Assembly: GCA_038209155.1 (NCBI GenBank)
Contig: JBBQYA010000029.1
Coordinates: forward strand, 1-30,396
Length of the DNA: 30,396 nucleotides
Direction of reading: 5' to 3'
Source of the DNA: JBBQYA01 sp038209155
GTDB lineage: Bacteria; Bacteroidota; Bacteroidia; Sphingobacteriales; Sphingobacteriaceae
Below the pieces are notes generated by a model that worked only from the letters and a program-made list of their open reading frames with translations, was not told the origin of the DNA and searched no databases. The position numbers and the translations under genes are program-made. This document shows positions 1-8,174 of this stretch, in pieces (within the stretch, counting starts at the first letter, position 1; each line of letters starts with the position of its first letter).

Positions 1-64
1 AAATTATCCAATAATCAAATTCTACACCATTCAAAAATACAGGAAACTAAATTTAATTGAAATC
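1..64. repeat. 64-bp direct repeat, copy 1
   Basis: This copy is near-identical to 168-231, differing only in a few bases in the middle (around 37-43) and possibly continuing left of the window. It begins AAATTATCCAATAATC and ends AATTTAATTGAAATC. Neither copy has a convincing reading frame. The core ATAATCAAA...ACACCATT resembles the tandem repeat at 3504-3597 on the other side of gcvP. Confidence 0.8.
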
Positions 65-77
65 GCAACTAATAGTT

Positions 78-107
78 CGCAAACATATCGTATAGGTTGT
101 GTTTGCG
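78..107. repeat. Inverted repeat CGCAAACA / TGTTTGCG
   Basis: The arms CGCAAACA (78-85) and TGTTTGCG (100-107) are perfect complements separated by 14 nt. They sit between the two 64-bp direct repeats. They could form a small hairpin or be an operator for a gene left of the window. No T-tract follows, so a terminator is not favoured. Confidence 0.45.
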
Positions 108-167
108 CAAGTTTTACAAAATAAACTCTACTATTATAGCTTAAAACAATTTAAAATCCTTTACTAA

Positions 168-231
168 AAATTATCCAATAATCAAATTCTACACCATTCA
201 AAAACATACAAAACTAAATTTAATTGAAATC
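168..231. repeat. 64-bp direct repeat, copy 2
   Basis: This is the second copy of the repeat at 1-64, offset by 167 bp. The two ends match exactly and the differences are confined to a short central segment. The preservation of ends suggests a defined repeated element rather than chance AT-rich similarity. Confidence 0.8.
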
Positions 232-313
232 CAAACAGCTTCTAATATCTCAAAACCTGCCGAGTATTGGTGAATAATATCCTTTAAATGGAAACTGGAT
301 TATTTTTAAATGA

Positions 314-355
314 AAATGAGTTTAGTAAAAACTATAATTTTTACTAAACTCATTT
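314..355 (-). terminator. Hairpin terminator downstream of gcvP
   Basis: A perfect 18-bp inverted repeat pairs 314-331 with 338-355 around a 6-nt loop. It lies about 70 nt beyond the gcvP stop codon. A/T-rich flanks on both sides give U-rich runs, so it may work in both directions. The only gene visible that could use it is gcvP on the minus strand. Confidence 0.75.
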
Positions 356-423
356 AAAATTTGTGGAAAATGGTATTGAAATTTAATTATTGAGAACAAG
401 AAACTTAATTCTCAGAATATAAA

Positions 424-3309
424 TCAATTCATTTCTACATCAGCATAACTTTCTATTGGAGGGCAAGAGCAAATAAAAACTCGGTCTCCTTGTGTTTCAT
501 TAATTCTACCAACAGATGGCCAAAATTTATTGTTTTTTACAAAAAGTAAAGGATATGCAGCTTTTTGGCGAGTGTAACTTTTATCCCATTCATTGGCAGT
601 AATCACTTCAGCAGTATGTGGAGCATTTTTTAATGGATTGTTTACCTTATCATAAACCCCGTTTTCTACATCTTCTATCTCTCTACGAATGGAAATCATA
701 GCATCGCAAAAACGATCCAATTCTCCCAATGGCTCACTTTCTGTCGGCTCAATCATTAATGTTCCAGCGACTGGAAATGAAACAGTTGGAGCATGAAATC
801 CATAATCCATTAAACGTTTTGCAATATCTGCTACTTCTATTCCAAAAGTTTTAAAACCTCTACAGTCTAAAATCATTTCGTGAGCGGCTCTTCCTTTTAC
901 TCCGGTATACAAGACAGGGTAATGATCTTCTAAGCGGTGTTTAATATAATTCGCATTTAAAATTGCCATTTTAGTAGCATTTGCCAATCCGTCTCCACCC
1001 ATCATTGCAATATAAGCATGAGAAATTACCAAAATACTTGCGCTGCCCCAAGGTGCTGCAGAAACTGCTGGCATTGCTTTTTCTCCACCAGTTTTCGCCA
1101 TTACATGGCCCGGTAAGAAGGGTGCTAAATGTGCTGCAACTCCAATTGGTCCCATTCCTGGACCTCCGCCTCCATGTGGGATACAGAAAGTTTTATGCAA
1201 ATTCAAATGGCAAACATCTGCTCCAATTCTTGCAGGACTTGTTAAGCCTACTTGAGCATTCATGTTGGCACCATCCATGTAAACTTGTCCTCCAAAATCA
1301 TGAATGAGTTGGCAAATTTCTATGATTGCTTCTTCAAATACTCCATGTGTGGATGGATAAGTAACCATTAATCCGGCTAAATCATCTTTATGTTCGGTAG
1401 CATGTTTTCGTAAATCTTCAATATCAATATTTCCACGATCATCACATTTTGTAACCACCACTTTGAACCCAGCCATCACTGCACTTGCAGGATTTGTACC
1501 ATGCGCAGAGGAAGGAATTAAAACAATTTTTCGATCACCTTGACCAATATCTTTTAAATATTCTCTTATCACCATCAACCCAGTGTATTCTCCTTGTGCC
1601 CCAGCATTTGGTTGTAAGGACATTGCTGCGAAACCAGTAATTTCACATAATGAACTATTGAGCTCATCGAATAATTGCAAATAACCACCCACTTGATCTA
1701 ATGGAGCAAAAGGATGTATGTTTCCAAATTCTGCCCATGTCACAGGTACCATTTCTGTGGTAGCATTCAATTTCATCGTGCAACTTCCCAATGCTATCAT
1801 GCTGTGAGTCAATGATAAGTCTTTATTTTCTAAGCTTTTTATGTATCTCAACATTTCATGCTCAGAATGGTGGGTAGAAAATACAGGATGAGTTAGATAA
1901 GATGATTTTCTTTGTAATTCTTCGGAGATTGATTTAAATTCAATTTCATTTACAGCATCAATTGATAATTCTGAAATGGATTTTCCTTTCATTTTGGCAA
2001 AAATAGAAAGGATCAATTTTACATCTTCTAAGCTGGTAGTTTCATCTAAACTTACGGTGATCAAATTTTCGTGATAAGCGAAATTAATCTCATGATCTAA
2101 AGCATCTTTATGAATACTATCTTTTAAAGATCCAGCATCAATGCAAAGCGTATCGAAGAAATTTTTATTGAGTTGATTGTATCCTAAAGCAATTAATTTT
2201 TCATTTAGTAATTCTGCCAAAGCATGTATTTTGCTTGCAATATTTCTAATTCCTTTTGGCCCGTGATACACCGCATACATACTCGCCATAATGGCTAATA
2301 ATGCTTGAGCTGTACAAATATTAGATGTTGCTTTGTCTCTTCTAATGTGTTGCTCACGAGTTTGCAAAGCCATTCTTAAAGCAGGATTACCAGCAGAATC
2401 TACCGAAACTCCGATTATTCTACCAGGCAAAGATCTTTTATATTCTTCTTTTGTGGCAAAAAACGCTGCATGAGGACCTCCAAAACCCATCGGAACTCCG
2501 AATCTTTGAGTAGTTCCAATTACAACATCTGCACCCATTTCTCCAGGAGAAACATATAGAGCAAGACTTAGTAAATCGGTTGCAACAGTTACCAATATCT
2601 GATTTGCATGTGCCTTTTCTATGAAAGGTTGAATGTTTTTAATTTCCCCTTTCGTATTTCCATATTGTATAATGGCTCCAAAAACAGAACCATCGGTTGG
2701 TAAATTTTCGTCTTTGTCAATTAATAATTGAATGCCTAAAGGATTAGCTCTAGTTTTCAAAACATCTATAGTTTGAGGAAATAAACCATCGCTTACAAAA
2801 AAGATATGTGCATCAGAATTTTCTCTTAACGAAAATAACATTGCCATTGCTTCAGCTGCAGAAGTGGCTTCGTCCAATAATGATGCATTTGCAATTTCCA
2901 TTCCTGTGAAATCCATAATCATTGTCTGGAAATTCAAAAGAGCGGTCAATCTGCCTTGAGCTATTTCTGCTTGATAAGGAGTATATTGGGTATACCAACC
3001 TGGGTTTTCCAAAATATTTCTTTGAATAACTGGTGGAGTAATCGTATTATAATATCCTTTTCCAATATAAGATTTGAAAACTCTATTTTGAGCTGCCAAT
3101 ACTTTTAAATCATTAATGTATTCAAATTCTGATTTAGCTTTTGGTAGATTTAAAGGGCTTTTTAATCGAATTACATCTGGAATGGTTTCTTCAATTAACT
3201 GATCTAAATCTTTTGCTCCGATAGCTGAAAGCATTTTTGCTGTATCGATTGGGTTGGGTGCAATATGTCTGGTTTCGAAAGATTCTTTATAGTTAATGTT
3301 AAATTTCAT
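424..3309 (-). CDS. gcvP: Glycine dehydrogenase (decarboxylating), P protein
   Basis: This is the pyridoxal-phosphate P protein of the glycine cleavage system. It decarboxylates glycine and passes the aminomethyl group to the lipoyl arm of GcvH, in the cytosol. At 961 residues it matches the usual length of the single-chain, fused alpha-beta form. The C-terminal half has the PLP-lysine region NLHKTFCIPHGGGGPGMGP, and earlier the ALGSCTMKLN and SSAHGTNPASA motifs typical of the family. The start at 3309 lies 19 nt after a clear -7 box, giving a leader of about 15 nt. gcvT, gcvH and lpd are not in the window, so the complex is encoded at scattered loci. The gene is monocistronic, with its own promoter and a hairpin terminator. 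No glycine-riboswitch-like structure could fit in so short a leader. Identification is secure. Confidence 0.97.
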   Translation of the reverse strand: MKFNINYKESFETRHIAPNPIDTAKMLSAIGAKDLDQLIEETIPDVIRLKSPLNLPKAKSEFEYINDLKVLAAQNRVFKSYIGKGYYNTITPPVIQRNILENPGWYTQYTPYQAEIAQGRLTALLNFQTMIMDFTGMEIANASLLDEATSAAEAMAMLFSLRENSDAHIFFVSDGLFPQTIDVLKTRANPLGIQLLIDKDENLPTDGSVFGAIIQYGNTKGEIKNIQPFIEKAHANQILVTVATDLLSLALYVSPGEMGADVVIGTTQRFGVPMGFGGPHAAFFATKEEYKRSLPGRIIGVSVDSAGNPALRMALQTREQHIRRDKATSNICTAQALLAIMASMYAVYHGPKGIRNIASKIHALAELLNEKLIALGYNQLNKNFFDTLCIDAGSLKDSIHKDALDHEINFAYHENLITVSLDETTSLEDVKLILSIFAKMKGKSISELSIDAVNEIEFKSISEELQRKSSYLTHPVFSTHHSEHEMLRYIKSLENKDLSLTHSMIALGSCTMKLNATTEMVPVTWAEFGNIHPFAPLDQVGGYLQLFDELNSSLCEITGFAAMSLQPNAGAQGEYTGLMVIREYLKDIGQGDRKIVLIPSSAHGTNPASAVMAGFKVVVTKCDDRGNIDIEDLRKHATEHKDDLAGLMVTYPSTHGVFEEAIIEICQLIHDFGGQVYMDGANMNAQVGLTSPARIGADVCHLNLHKTFCIPHGGGGPGMGPIGVAAHLAPFLPGHVMAKTGGEKAMPAVSAAPWGSASILVISHAYIAMMGGDGLANATKMAILNANYIKHRLEDHYPVLYTGVKGRAAHEMILDCRGFKTFGIEVADIAKRLMDYGFHAPTVSFPVAGTLMIEPTESEPLGELDRFCDAMISIRREIEDVENGVYDKVNNPLKNAPHTAEVITANEWDKSYTRQKAAYPLLFVKNNKFWPSVGRINETQGDRVFICSCPPIESYADVEMN

Positions 3310-3328
3310 GCGAATTTTTTATTTTATG

Positions 3329-3359
3329 CAAAGGTATAGAAATACGCCTCAGAATCAAA
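3329..3359 (-). promoter_or_regulatory. gcvP promoter (Bacteroidota type)
   Basis: Read on the minus strand, there is a TTTG at 3356-3359, a 19-nt spacer and TACCTTTG at 3329-3336. This fits the Bacteroidota sigma consensus TTTG-N19-TAnnTTTG exactly. The transcript would start near 3324-3325, about 15 nt ahead of the ATG. Confidence 0.8.
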
Positions 3360-3503
3360 TAACAAGAAAGGAAATGGAATTGTTTATGGTAAAATAAAAA
3401 ACTATAGTTGCAAAGGCAATCTTCACAGGTTTGATATTAATTTTTTATTTATAATTCAAAAAGATTAAGTCAAAACGCTAATGTTTCAATAAAAATTCAA
3501 ATT

Positions 3504-3597
3504 AAATTAAGGTTTATAATCAAACACCATTATTTTAATTTCTTCAAAAAAAATTAAGGTTTATAATCAAACTCCATCATTTTAATTTCTACAAATA
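3504..3597. repeat. Tandem repeat, two 47-bp units
   Basis: Unit 1 is 3504-3550 and unit 2 is 3551-3597. Both begin AAATTAAGGTTTATAATCAA and differ at only about four positions. The repeat abuts the selD stop codon. Its ATAATCAAAC(A/T)CCAT core resembles the 64-bp repeats beyond the other end of gcvP. The function is unknown. Confidence 0.8.
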
Positions 3598-3605
3598 AAT
3601 AAATG

Positions 3606-4664
3606 CTAATCTTTCTGGATCATTATTACGTTTTCTCCTCTTACTACCAATTTTCCAATAGGCAGAATTGGATCATCGAAAAGCGATAGACAGTCTTTTT
3701 CAAATTCTTTTTCAAAACCATTTTCAACTGCTACTAATAATCCTCCACTGGTTTGAGGATCTGCTAAAATGTTTTTTTGATACTCTGTTAAAGTTCCAAT
3801 TTTATGGCCATAACTTTTCCAATTTCTAATGGTTCCGCCCGGAATTGCATTTTGAGCTAAATAAAATTCTGTCTCTGGAATAATAGGAACGGCTTCAAAA
3901 TTCAGAATAGCCGAAAGTCCACTGCCTTCACACATTTCACTCAGATGACCAAGCAAACCAAATCCAGTGACATCTGTCATAGCTTTTACATAGTTTTTCT
4001 TTCCGAAAATTTCTCCTGCCTTATTCAATTTTACCATTGAGTTTTTGGCTATTTCTGCATCTTCAGTTCTTAAAATTCCTTTTTTCTGAGCTGTGCTTAA
4101 AATTCCAACTCCTAAAGCTTTTGTTAAATATAAACTGCATCCTGCTAATGCAGTGCTATTTTTCTTCAAATTTGAAATATCAATAACACCATTCACTGCT
4201 AATCCGAATACAGGTTCTGGGCAATCAATGCTGTGTCCGCCAGCCAAAGTAATTCCTGCTTCTGCACAAATTGCCCTGCTGCCTTCCAACACTTTTGCAG
4301 CTATTTCTGGACTCAATTTATCGATTGGCCAACCGAGAATTGCTATGGCTAAAATCGGTTTTCCACCCATTGCATACACATCACTTATGGCATTTGCACT
4401 TGCTATTCTTCCGAAATCATAAGCATCATCCACTATCGGCATGAAAAAATCGGTTGTAGAAATCAAAGCAGTACCGTTTCCTAAATCAAAAACGGCTGCA
4501 TCATCTCGAGTATCATTTCCTACTAATAAATTTTTATCTGCTGGATAGCTTATTCCAGTATGTAAAATTTTGTCTAAAACAGAAGGTGATATTTTGCACC
4601 CGCAACCTGCTCCATGACTATAGGCGGTTAGTTTTATTTCGTTTTCGTTTAAATCGATTTCCAT
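3606..4664 (-). CDS. selD: Selenide, water dikinase (selenophosphate synthase)
   Basis: SelD uses ATP to convert selenide to selenophosphate, the selenium donor for tRNA 2-selenouridine and for selenocysteine. The 352-residue protein has the usual length and is strikingly close to the enterobacterial enzyme. The N-terminal SHGAGCGCKISP motif carries the catalytic Cys21 and Lys24 (Cys17 and Lys20 in E. coli). Metal- and nucleotide-binding motifs such as GNDTRDDAA, AMGGKPI, TDVTGFGLLGHL and DPQTSGGL follow. The active-site residue is cysteine, encoded by a normal codon, so no recoding is needed. It starts 8 nt after the mnmH stop and is the last gene of the pdxJ-mnmH-selD group. Pairing with mnmH points to selenouridine synthesis as its job. 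Whether the organism also makes selenoproteins cannot be seen here. Confidence 0.96.
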   Translation of the reverse strand: MEIDLNENEIKLTAYSHGAGCGCKISPSVLDKILHTGISYPADKNLLVGNDTRDDAAVFDLGNGTALISTTDFFMPIVDDAYDFGRIASANAISDVYAMGGKPILAIAILGWPIDKLSPEIAAKVLEGSRAICAEAGITLAGGHSIDCPEPVFGLAVNGVIDISNLKKNSTALAGCSLYLTKALGVGILSTAQKKGILRTEDAEIAKNSMVKLNKAGEIFGKKNYVKAMTDVTGFGLLGHLSEMCEGSGLSAILNFEAVPIIPETEFYLAQNAIPGGTIRNWKSYGHKIGTLTEYQKNILADPQTSGGLLVAVENGFEKEFEKDCLSLFDDPILPIGKLVVRGENVIMIQKD

Positions 4665-4672
4665 AAAATTAT

Positions 4673-5707
4673 TTATTGATTTGCTGTATTTATTAAATTT
4701 TTGATATTCAATTCATTGTTTTTATCAATAAAAGGAACAGTGATCATGTTTTGTGAATCTCTAGAATTTTGCCCTTGCAAATATGCTTTGTCATAATAGA
4801 CCAATACGATCTTAATAAATTCTCTCATTCTATTTTCTTCAACTGCTTCAATGGCTGCTTTGGCATGTTGTGGACCTAGTTTTTTGGTAATTCTATGAAT
4901 AGATTCTTTGAGAAAATCTTTGTTTAGATTACCATATTCTTCTACCAAAAAATCAATTCGTTCTTCCGTTTCTACTTCTATTTTGTAAACTATTGCTTTT
5001 CGCATTTGCTGCCAAAAACCTTGTGGAATCACCATTTTTCCAATGGTAATACTTTCATCTTCCACCCAAATTCTTTTTTCATTGGCAGGAAATAAAATAA
5101 GATTCTCTGATAATAAATTTTCAAATTGCTCTTGACTAGGTTGAATTAAATATCCCAAACTTCCAAAAGCAGAACCTTGATGCTGAGCTAGATTCTCTAA
5201 ATCAATTATTTGTTCACCAGCATCAGATAAATTCTTCAAAACTCTAGTTTTTTTAGAACCCGTCATTCCTCCTAAAATTACCAAATTGTATTTTCTGGAA
5301 AAAACCGATAAAATATGATTTCGATAATTTTTATATCCACCTTCTAAAACATAAACATCAAATCCATAAAGATTTAAGATCCAAGCCATCGTTCCACTTC
5401 TCATTCCTCCGCGCCAGCAATGAAGAATAATTTTCTTTTCTGGGCAATGTTTTAAAGCTGTTTTTATAAATCCTGACCATTTGGGACCTGTAAAATCTAA
5501 CCCTAATAAAATGGCTGCCTCACGAGATTTTTGTTTGTAAGTTGTTCCAACTGCAGCTCTTTCTTCATCAGAAAATATCGGTAAATTGAATGCTCCAGAA
5601 ATATGAGCATGATTAAATTCCGCAGGAGTTCGTACGTCTGCCAGTGGAATTGTATTTTTTAATTCTAATAATTGCTCAATATCAATTTTTACAATTTCTG
5701 ACTTCAT
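4673..5707 (-). CDS. mnmH: tRNA 2-selenouridine synthase (rhodanese/P-loop)
   Basis: MnmH (SelU, YbbB) replaces sulfur by selenium in 2-thiouridine at the wobble position of tRNAs, through a geranylated intermediate, using selenophosphate from SelD. The ATG at 5707 (344 residues) is preferred. A longer in-frame start at 5824 would overlap pdxJ by 64 nt and add an unrelated N-terminus. An N-terminal rhodanese domain (about 1-130) ends in the loop HCWRGGMRSG with catalytic Cys97, the same number as in E. coli. The C-terminal P-loop domain begins near 141, and has DLENLAQHQGSAFG and WVEDES motifs. The Walker A is unusual: GGMTGSKKT has Lys152 where family members normally have Gly just before the catalytic Lys. 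Downstream selD is 8 nt away, a classic pairing. Confidence 0.94.
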   Translation of the reverse strand: MKSEIVKIDIEQLLELKNTIPLADVRTPAEFNHAHISGAFNLPIFSDEERAAVGTTYKQKSREAAILLGLDFTGPKWSGFIKTALKHCPEKKIILHCWRGGMRSGTMAWILNLYGFDVYVLEGGYKNYRNHILSVFSRKYNLVILGGMTGSKKTRVLKNLSDAGEQIIDLENLAQHQGSAFGSLGYLIQPSQEQFENLLSENLILFPANEKRIWVEDESITIGKMVIPQGFWQQMRKAIVYKIEVETEERIDFLVEEYGNLNKDFLKESIHRITKKLGPQHAKAAIEAVEENRMREFIKIVLVYYDKAYLQGQNSRDSQNMITVPFIDKNNELNIKNLINTANQ

Positions 5708-5760
5708 GGATAGCAAGAATACCTTATTTTCTAGCTTATTGTTAGACAAATTAAAAAACT

Positions 5761-6477
5761 TTATTTCAATTCTCTTAAATATAATTGAACGGTATTTTCT
5801 AAACCATAAATCAATGCATCGCAAATAAGGGCATGACCAATAGAAACCTCTAATAAATCAGGTACTTGCTGCGCAAAGTATTTCAAATTTTGAAGATCCA
5901 AATCGTGACCAGCATTAATTCCTAAGTCATTTTCTTTTGCCTTATTCGCAGCCAGAATGAATGGTTCAATAGCTTTTTCTTTATTCTCAAGAAAAGATTT
6001 AGCATACGATTCAGTGTATAATTCAATTCTGTCTGTCCCAGTTTCAACAGCTGCATCGATCATTTCTAAATTAGGATCTACAAAAATGGAAACTCGAATT
6101 CCTTCTGATTTAAAAGTTGATATAATATTTTTTAGAAAGGCTTTATTTTTAATCGTATCCCAACCGTGATTAGAAGTTAATTGTCCTTGAGCATCAGGAA
6201 CTAAAGTAACCTGCTCAGGTTTATTCGCCAGTACTAAATCTATAAATTTTTGTTCTAATGGATTCCCTTCTATATTAAATTCAGTTGAGATTTTTGCTTT
6301 CAAATCAAAAACATCCTGATAAGTAATATGGCGTTCATCAGGTCTTGGATGCACAGTAATACCTTGAGCACCAAACTTTTCTAATTTAAGTGCAGTTTGT
6401 AGCACATCTGGATTGTTCCCACCTCGAGAATTTCTTAAAGTGGCTATTTTATTAATATTGACCGATAATCTTGTCAT
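5761..6477 (-). CDS. pdxJ: Pyridoxine 5'-phosphate synthase
   Basis: PdxJ condenses 1-deoxyxylulose 5-phosphate with 3-amino-1-hydroxyacetone 1-phosphate to form pyridoxine 5'-phosphate, the closing step of the DXP-dependent vitamin B6 pathway. The 238-residue TIM barrel begins with RLSVNINKIATLRNSRGG and carries the active-site segment TVHPRPDERH (His43, His50). It ends with VSIGHALICDAL, which contains the late catalytic His. Length and motifs match the family. It lies 53 nt upstream of mnmH and could head a pdxJ-mnmH-selD operon. I see no TAnnTTTG box between the ahcY terminator and its ATG. Its transcription may therefore depend on read-through or on a promoter inside ahcY. Confidence 0.96.
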   Translation of the reverse strand: MTRLSVNINKIATLRNSRGGNNPDVLQTALKLEKFGAQGITVHPRPDERHITYQDVFDLKAKISTEFNIEGNPLEQKFIDLVLANKPEQVTLVPDAQGQLTSNHGWDTIKNKAFLKNIISTFKSEGIRVSIFVDPNLEMIDAAVETGTDRIELYTESYAKSFLENKEKAIEPFILAANKAKENDLGINAGHDLDLQNLKYFAQQVPDLLEVSIGHALICDALIYGLENTVQLYLRELK

Positions 6478-6494
6478 GAATTTTTCTTTAAAAC

Positions 6495-6526
6495 AAAAAA
6501 ACCCCGAAAAGTGTTCGAGGTTTTTT
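6495..6526 (-). terminator. Rho-independent terminator of ahcY
   Basis: On the minus strand the arms AACCTCGAA and TTCGGGGTT pair with one G-U wobble around a 5-nt loop, and a T-tract of seven follows. It sits between the ahcY stop (6543) and the pdxJ start (6477), so it should separate the two transcription units at least partly. Confidence 0.85.
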
Positions 6527-6542
6527 CTTAAAATAATTAACT

Positions 6543-7850
6543 TTAATATCGGTAATATTCAGGTTTGAATGGACCTGTTTTTTTCACTCCGATGTAATCT
6601 GCTTGATCAGTATCCAACTCGTCTAATTCAACACCAATTTTCTCTAAATGCAGTCTTGCAACTTTCTCATCTAAATGCTTTGGTAGCGTATAAACTTTAT
6701 TTTCGTATTGATCTCTATTAGTAAATAATTCTATTTGAGCCAAAGTTTGGTTGGTAAATGAATTAGACATCACAAATGATGGATGACCTGTTCCACAACC
6801 TAAATTTACCAATCTACCTTCTGCCAAAACAATTACGTCTTTACCTTCAATCGTATATTTATCTACCTGAGGTTTGATTTCAACTTTTGTATCTCCATAC
6901 GTTCCGTTCAACCAAGCCATATCTATTTCATTATCAAAATGTCCGATATTACAAACAATCGCTTTATCTTTCAATGATCTGAAATGTTGTTCAGTAACGA
7001 TCTTACAATTTCCAGTTGCTGTAACTACAATATCTGCTTCTTTGACAGCATTAGCAAATTTCTTCACTTCAAAACCTTCCATAGCAGCTTGTAAAGCACA
7101 TATTGGATCTATTTCTGTTACGATTACTCTTACACCAGAATTTTTCAATGAGTCTGCACTTCCTTTTCCAACATCACCATAACCAGCTACAACAGCAACT
7201 TTTCCAGCCATCATCACATCTGTAGCTCTACGAATTGCGTCAACTAATGATTCTCTACAGCCATATTTATTATCAAATTTAGATTTCGTTACGGAATCGT
7301 TAACGTTGATTGCTGGCATGTGTAAAGTACCGTTTTTCATACGCTCATACAATCTGTGAACTCCAGTAGTAGTTTCTTCAGAAAGTCCTTTAATACCAGC
7401 TATTAATTCAGGGTATTTATCAAAAACCATATTCGTCAAATCTCCACCATCATCTAAGATCATATTTAATGGCTTTCTATCATCTCCGAAAAACAGTGTT
7501 TGTTCAATACACCATTCAAATTCTTCCTCATTCATGCCTTTCCATGCATAAACAGATACATCCGAAGCAGCAATTGCAGCAGCAGCATGATCTTGAGTCG
7601 AAAATATATTACAAGAAGACCAAGTAACCTCAGCTCCCAAAGCAGTTAAGGTTTCAATTAATACTGCAGTTTGAATCGTCATGTGTAAACAACCTGCTAT
7701 TCTTGCACCTGCAAGTGGTTTGCTTACACCAAATTCTGCTCTTAGTGCCATTAATCCTGGCATTTCTGCTTCAGCTAATTCAATTTCTTTACGGCCCCAA
7801 TCAGAAAGGCTGATGTCTTTTACTTTATGTTTTACAAATGTTTCTACCAT
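6543..7850 (-). CDS. ahcY: Adenosylhomocysteinase (S-adenosylhomocysteine hydrolase)
   Basis: AhcY reversibly splits S-adenosylhomocysteine into adenosine and homocysteine, clearing the inhibitory by-product of SAM-dependent methylation. The 435-residue protein shows the signature SCNIFSTQDHAAAAIA, the NAD-binding Rossmann motif VVAGYGDVGKGSADSL, and the conserved C-terminus GPFKPEYYRY. The ATG at 7850 is chosen. An in-frame start at 7871 would lie inside the -7 promoter element at 7869-7876 and would not be transcribed. The gene is a single-gene unit with its own promoter and terminator. Its leader is about 14 nt, too short for an SAH riboswitch. Confidence 0.97.
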   Translation of the reverse strand: MVETFVKHKVKDISLSDWGRKEIELAEAEMPGLMALRAEFGVSKPLAGARIAGCLHMTIQTAVLIETLTALGAEVTWSSCNIFSTQDHAAAAIAASDVSVYAWKGMNEEEFEWCIEQTLFFGDDRKPLNMILDDGGDLTNMVFDKYPELIAGIKGLSEETTTGVHRLYERMKNGTLHMPAINVNDSVTKSKFDNKYGCRESLVDAIRRATDVMMAGKVAVVAGYGDVGKGSADSLKNSGVRVIVTEIDPICALQAAMEGFEVKKFANAVKEADIVVTATGNCKIVTEQHFRSLKDKAIVCNIGHFDNEIDMAWLNGTYGDTKVEIKPQVDKYTIEGKDVIVLAEGRLVNLGCGTGHPSFVMSNSFTNQTLAQIELFTNRDQYENKVYTLPKHLDEKVARLHLEKIGVELDELDTDQADYIGVKKTGPFKPEYYRY

Positions 7851-7868
7851 TACGATAATTTTTTTTTG

Positions 7869-7899
7869 CAAAGGTAAGCTAAAAAATCTAAGCTACAAA
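7869..7899 (-). promoter_or_regulatory. ahcY promoter (Bacteroidota type)
   Basis: Minus-strand TTTG at 7896-7899, 19-nt spacer, then TACCTTTG at 7869-7876. This is a perfect fit to the consensus and identical in layout to the gcvP promoter. It decides the ahcY start codon, which must be downstream at 7850. Confidence 0.85.
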
Positions 7900-8147
7900 T
7901 ATGCTCTGTTGCAACCTTTTAATTTTGGTATTTTATTCCGTTTTATTAATGGTTGTGTTAATTATCATCTTTTCAATTAATTTTAATCTAAAGAAATTGC
8001 CTTTTATCTTATGCTATTGTATTAAAATTTTTTAGAATATGGGTTATGAGTAATTGGTTCTTTTTTTTTCATTATTTTAAAAGATCATAATCAAGCAAAT
8101 TTAAATAGCCAAACATAAATCTTACAAACAAAACTATTAGAATCTTG

Positions 8148-8155
8148 TACCTTTG
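8148..8155 (+). promoter_or_regulatory. -7 element of bacilliredoxin gene
   Basis: TACCTTTG matches the -7 consensus and ends 19 nt before the ATG at 8175, the same distance as for gcvP and ahcY. No good TTTG is present at the -33 position. It rules out the in-frame start at 8145. Confidence 0.65.
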
Positions 8156-8174
8156 GTATTTAAATAATAAAAAT

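Larger units (their letters stand above)
1..423. other. Non-coding stretch upstream edge to gcvP stop
   Basis: No gene is visible here on either strand. The stretch holds two copies of a 64-bp direct repeat (1-64 and 168-231), an 8-bp inverted repeat between them (78-85 with 100-107), and the gcvP terminator hairpin (314-355). The rest is AT-rich with no recognisable element. Whatever lies left of base 1 is not in the window. Confidence 0.7.
7851..8174. other. Divergent intergenic region ahcY / bacilliredoxin
   Basis: This 324-bp spacer has no gene. It holds the ahcY promoter (7869-7899, minus strand) and the bacilliredoxin -7 box (8148-8155, plus strand). The AT-rich middle, roughly 7910-8140, shows no clear palindrome or repeat. 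Confidence 0.7.

Noticed and set aside
981..1307. Plus-strand frame inside gcvP, and similar antisense frames in other genes
   Set aside because: Low-complexity translations opposite strongly conserved proteins; they are by-products of codon use on the coding strand.
3310..3328. Glycine riboswitch ahead of gcvP, or SAH riboswitch ahead of ahcY
   Set aside because: Promoter positions leave leaders of about 15 nt, too short for any known riboswitch.
5249..5275. Frameshift in mnmH at the seven-A run
   Set aside because: The reading frame and family motifs (DLENLAQHQGSAFG, WVEDES) continue in frame after it, so only the residue is unusual.
5708..5824. Longer mnmH N-terminus starting at 5824
   Set aside because: It would overlap pdxJ by 64 nt and add 39 basic residues not typical of the family; the ATG at 5707 begins the rhodanese domain.
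7851..7871. Longer ahcY start at 7871
   Set aside because: The codon lies inside the -7 promoter element, so it would not be in the mRNA.
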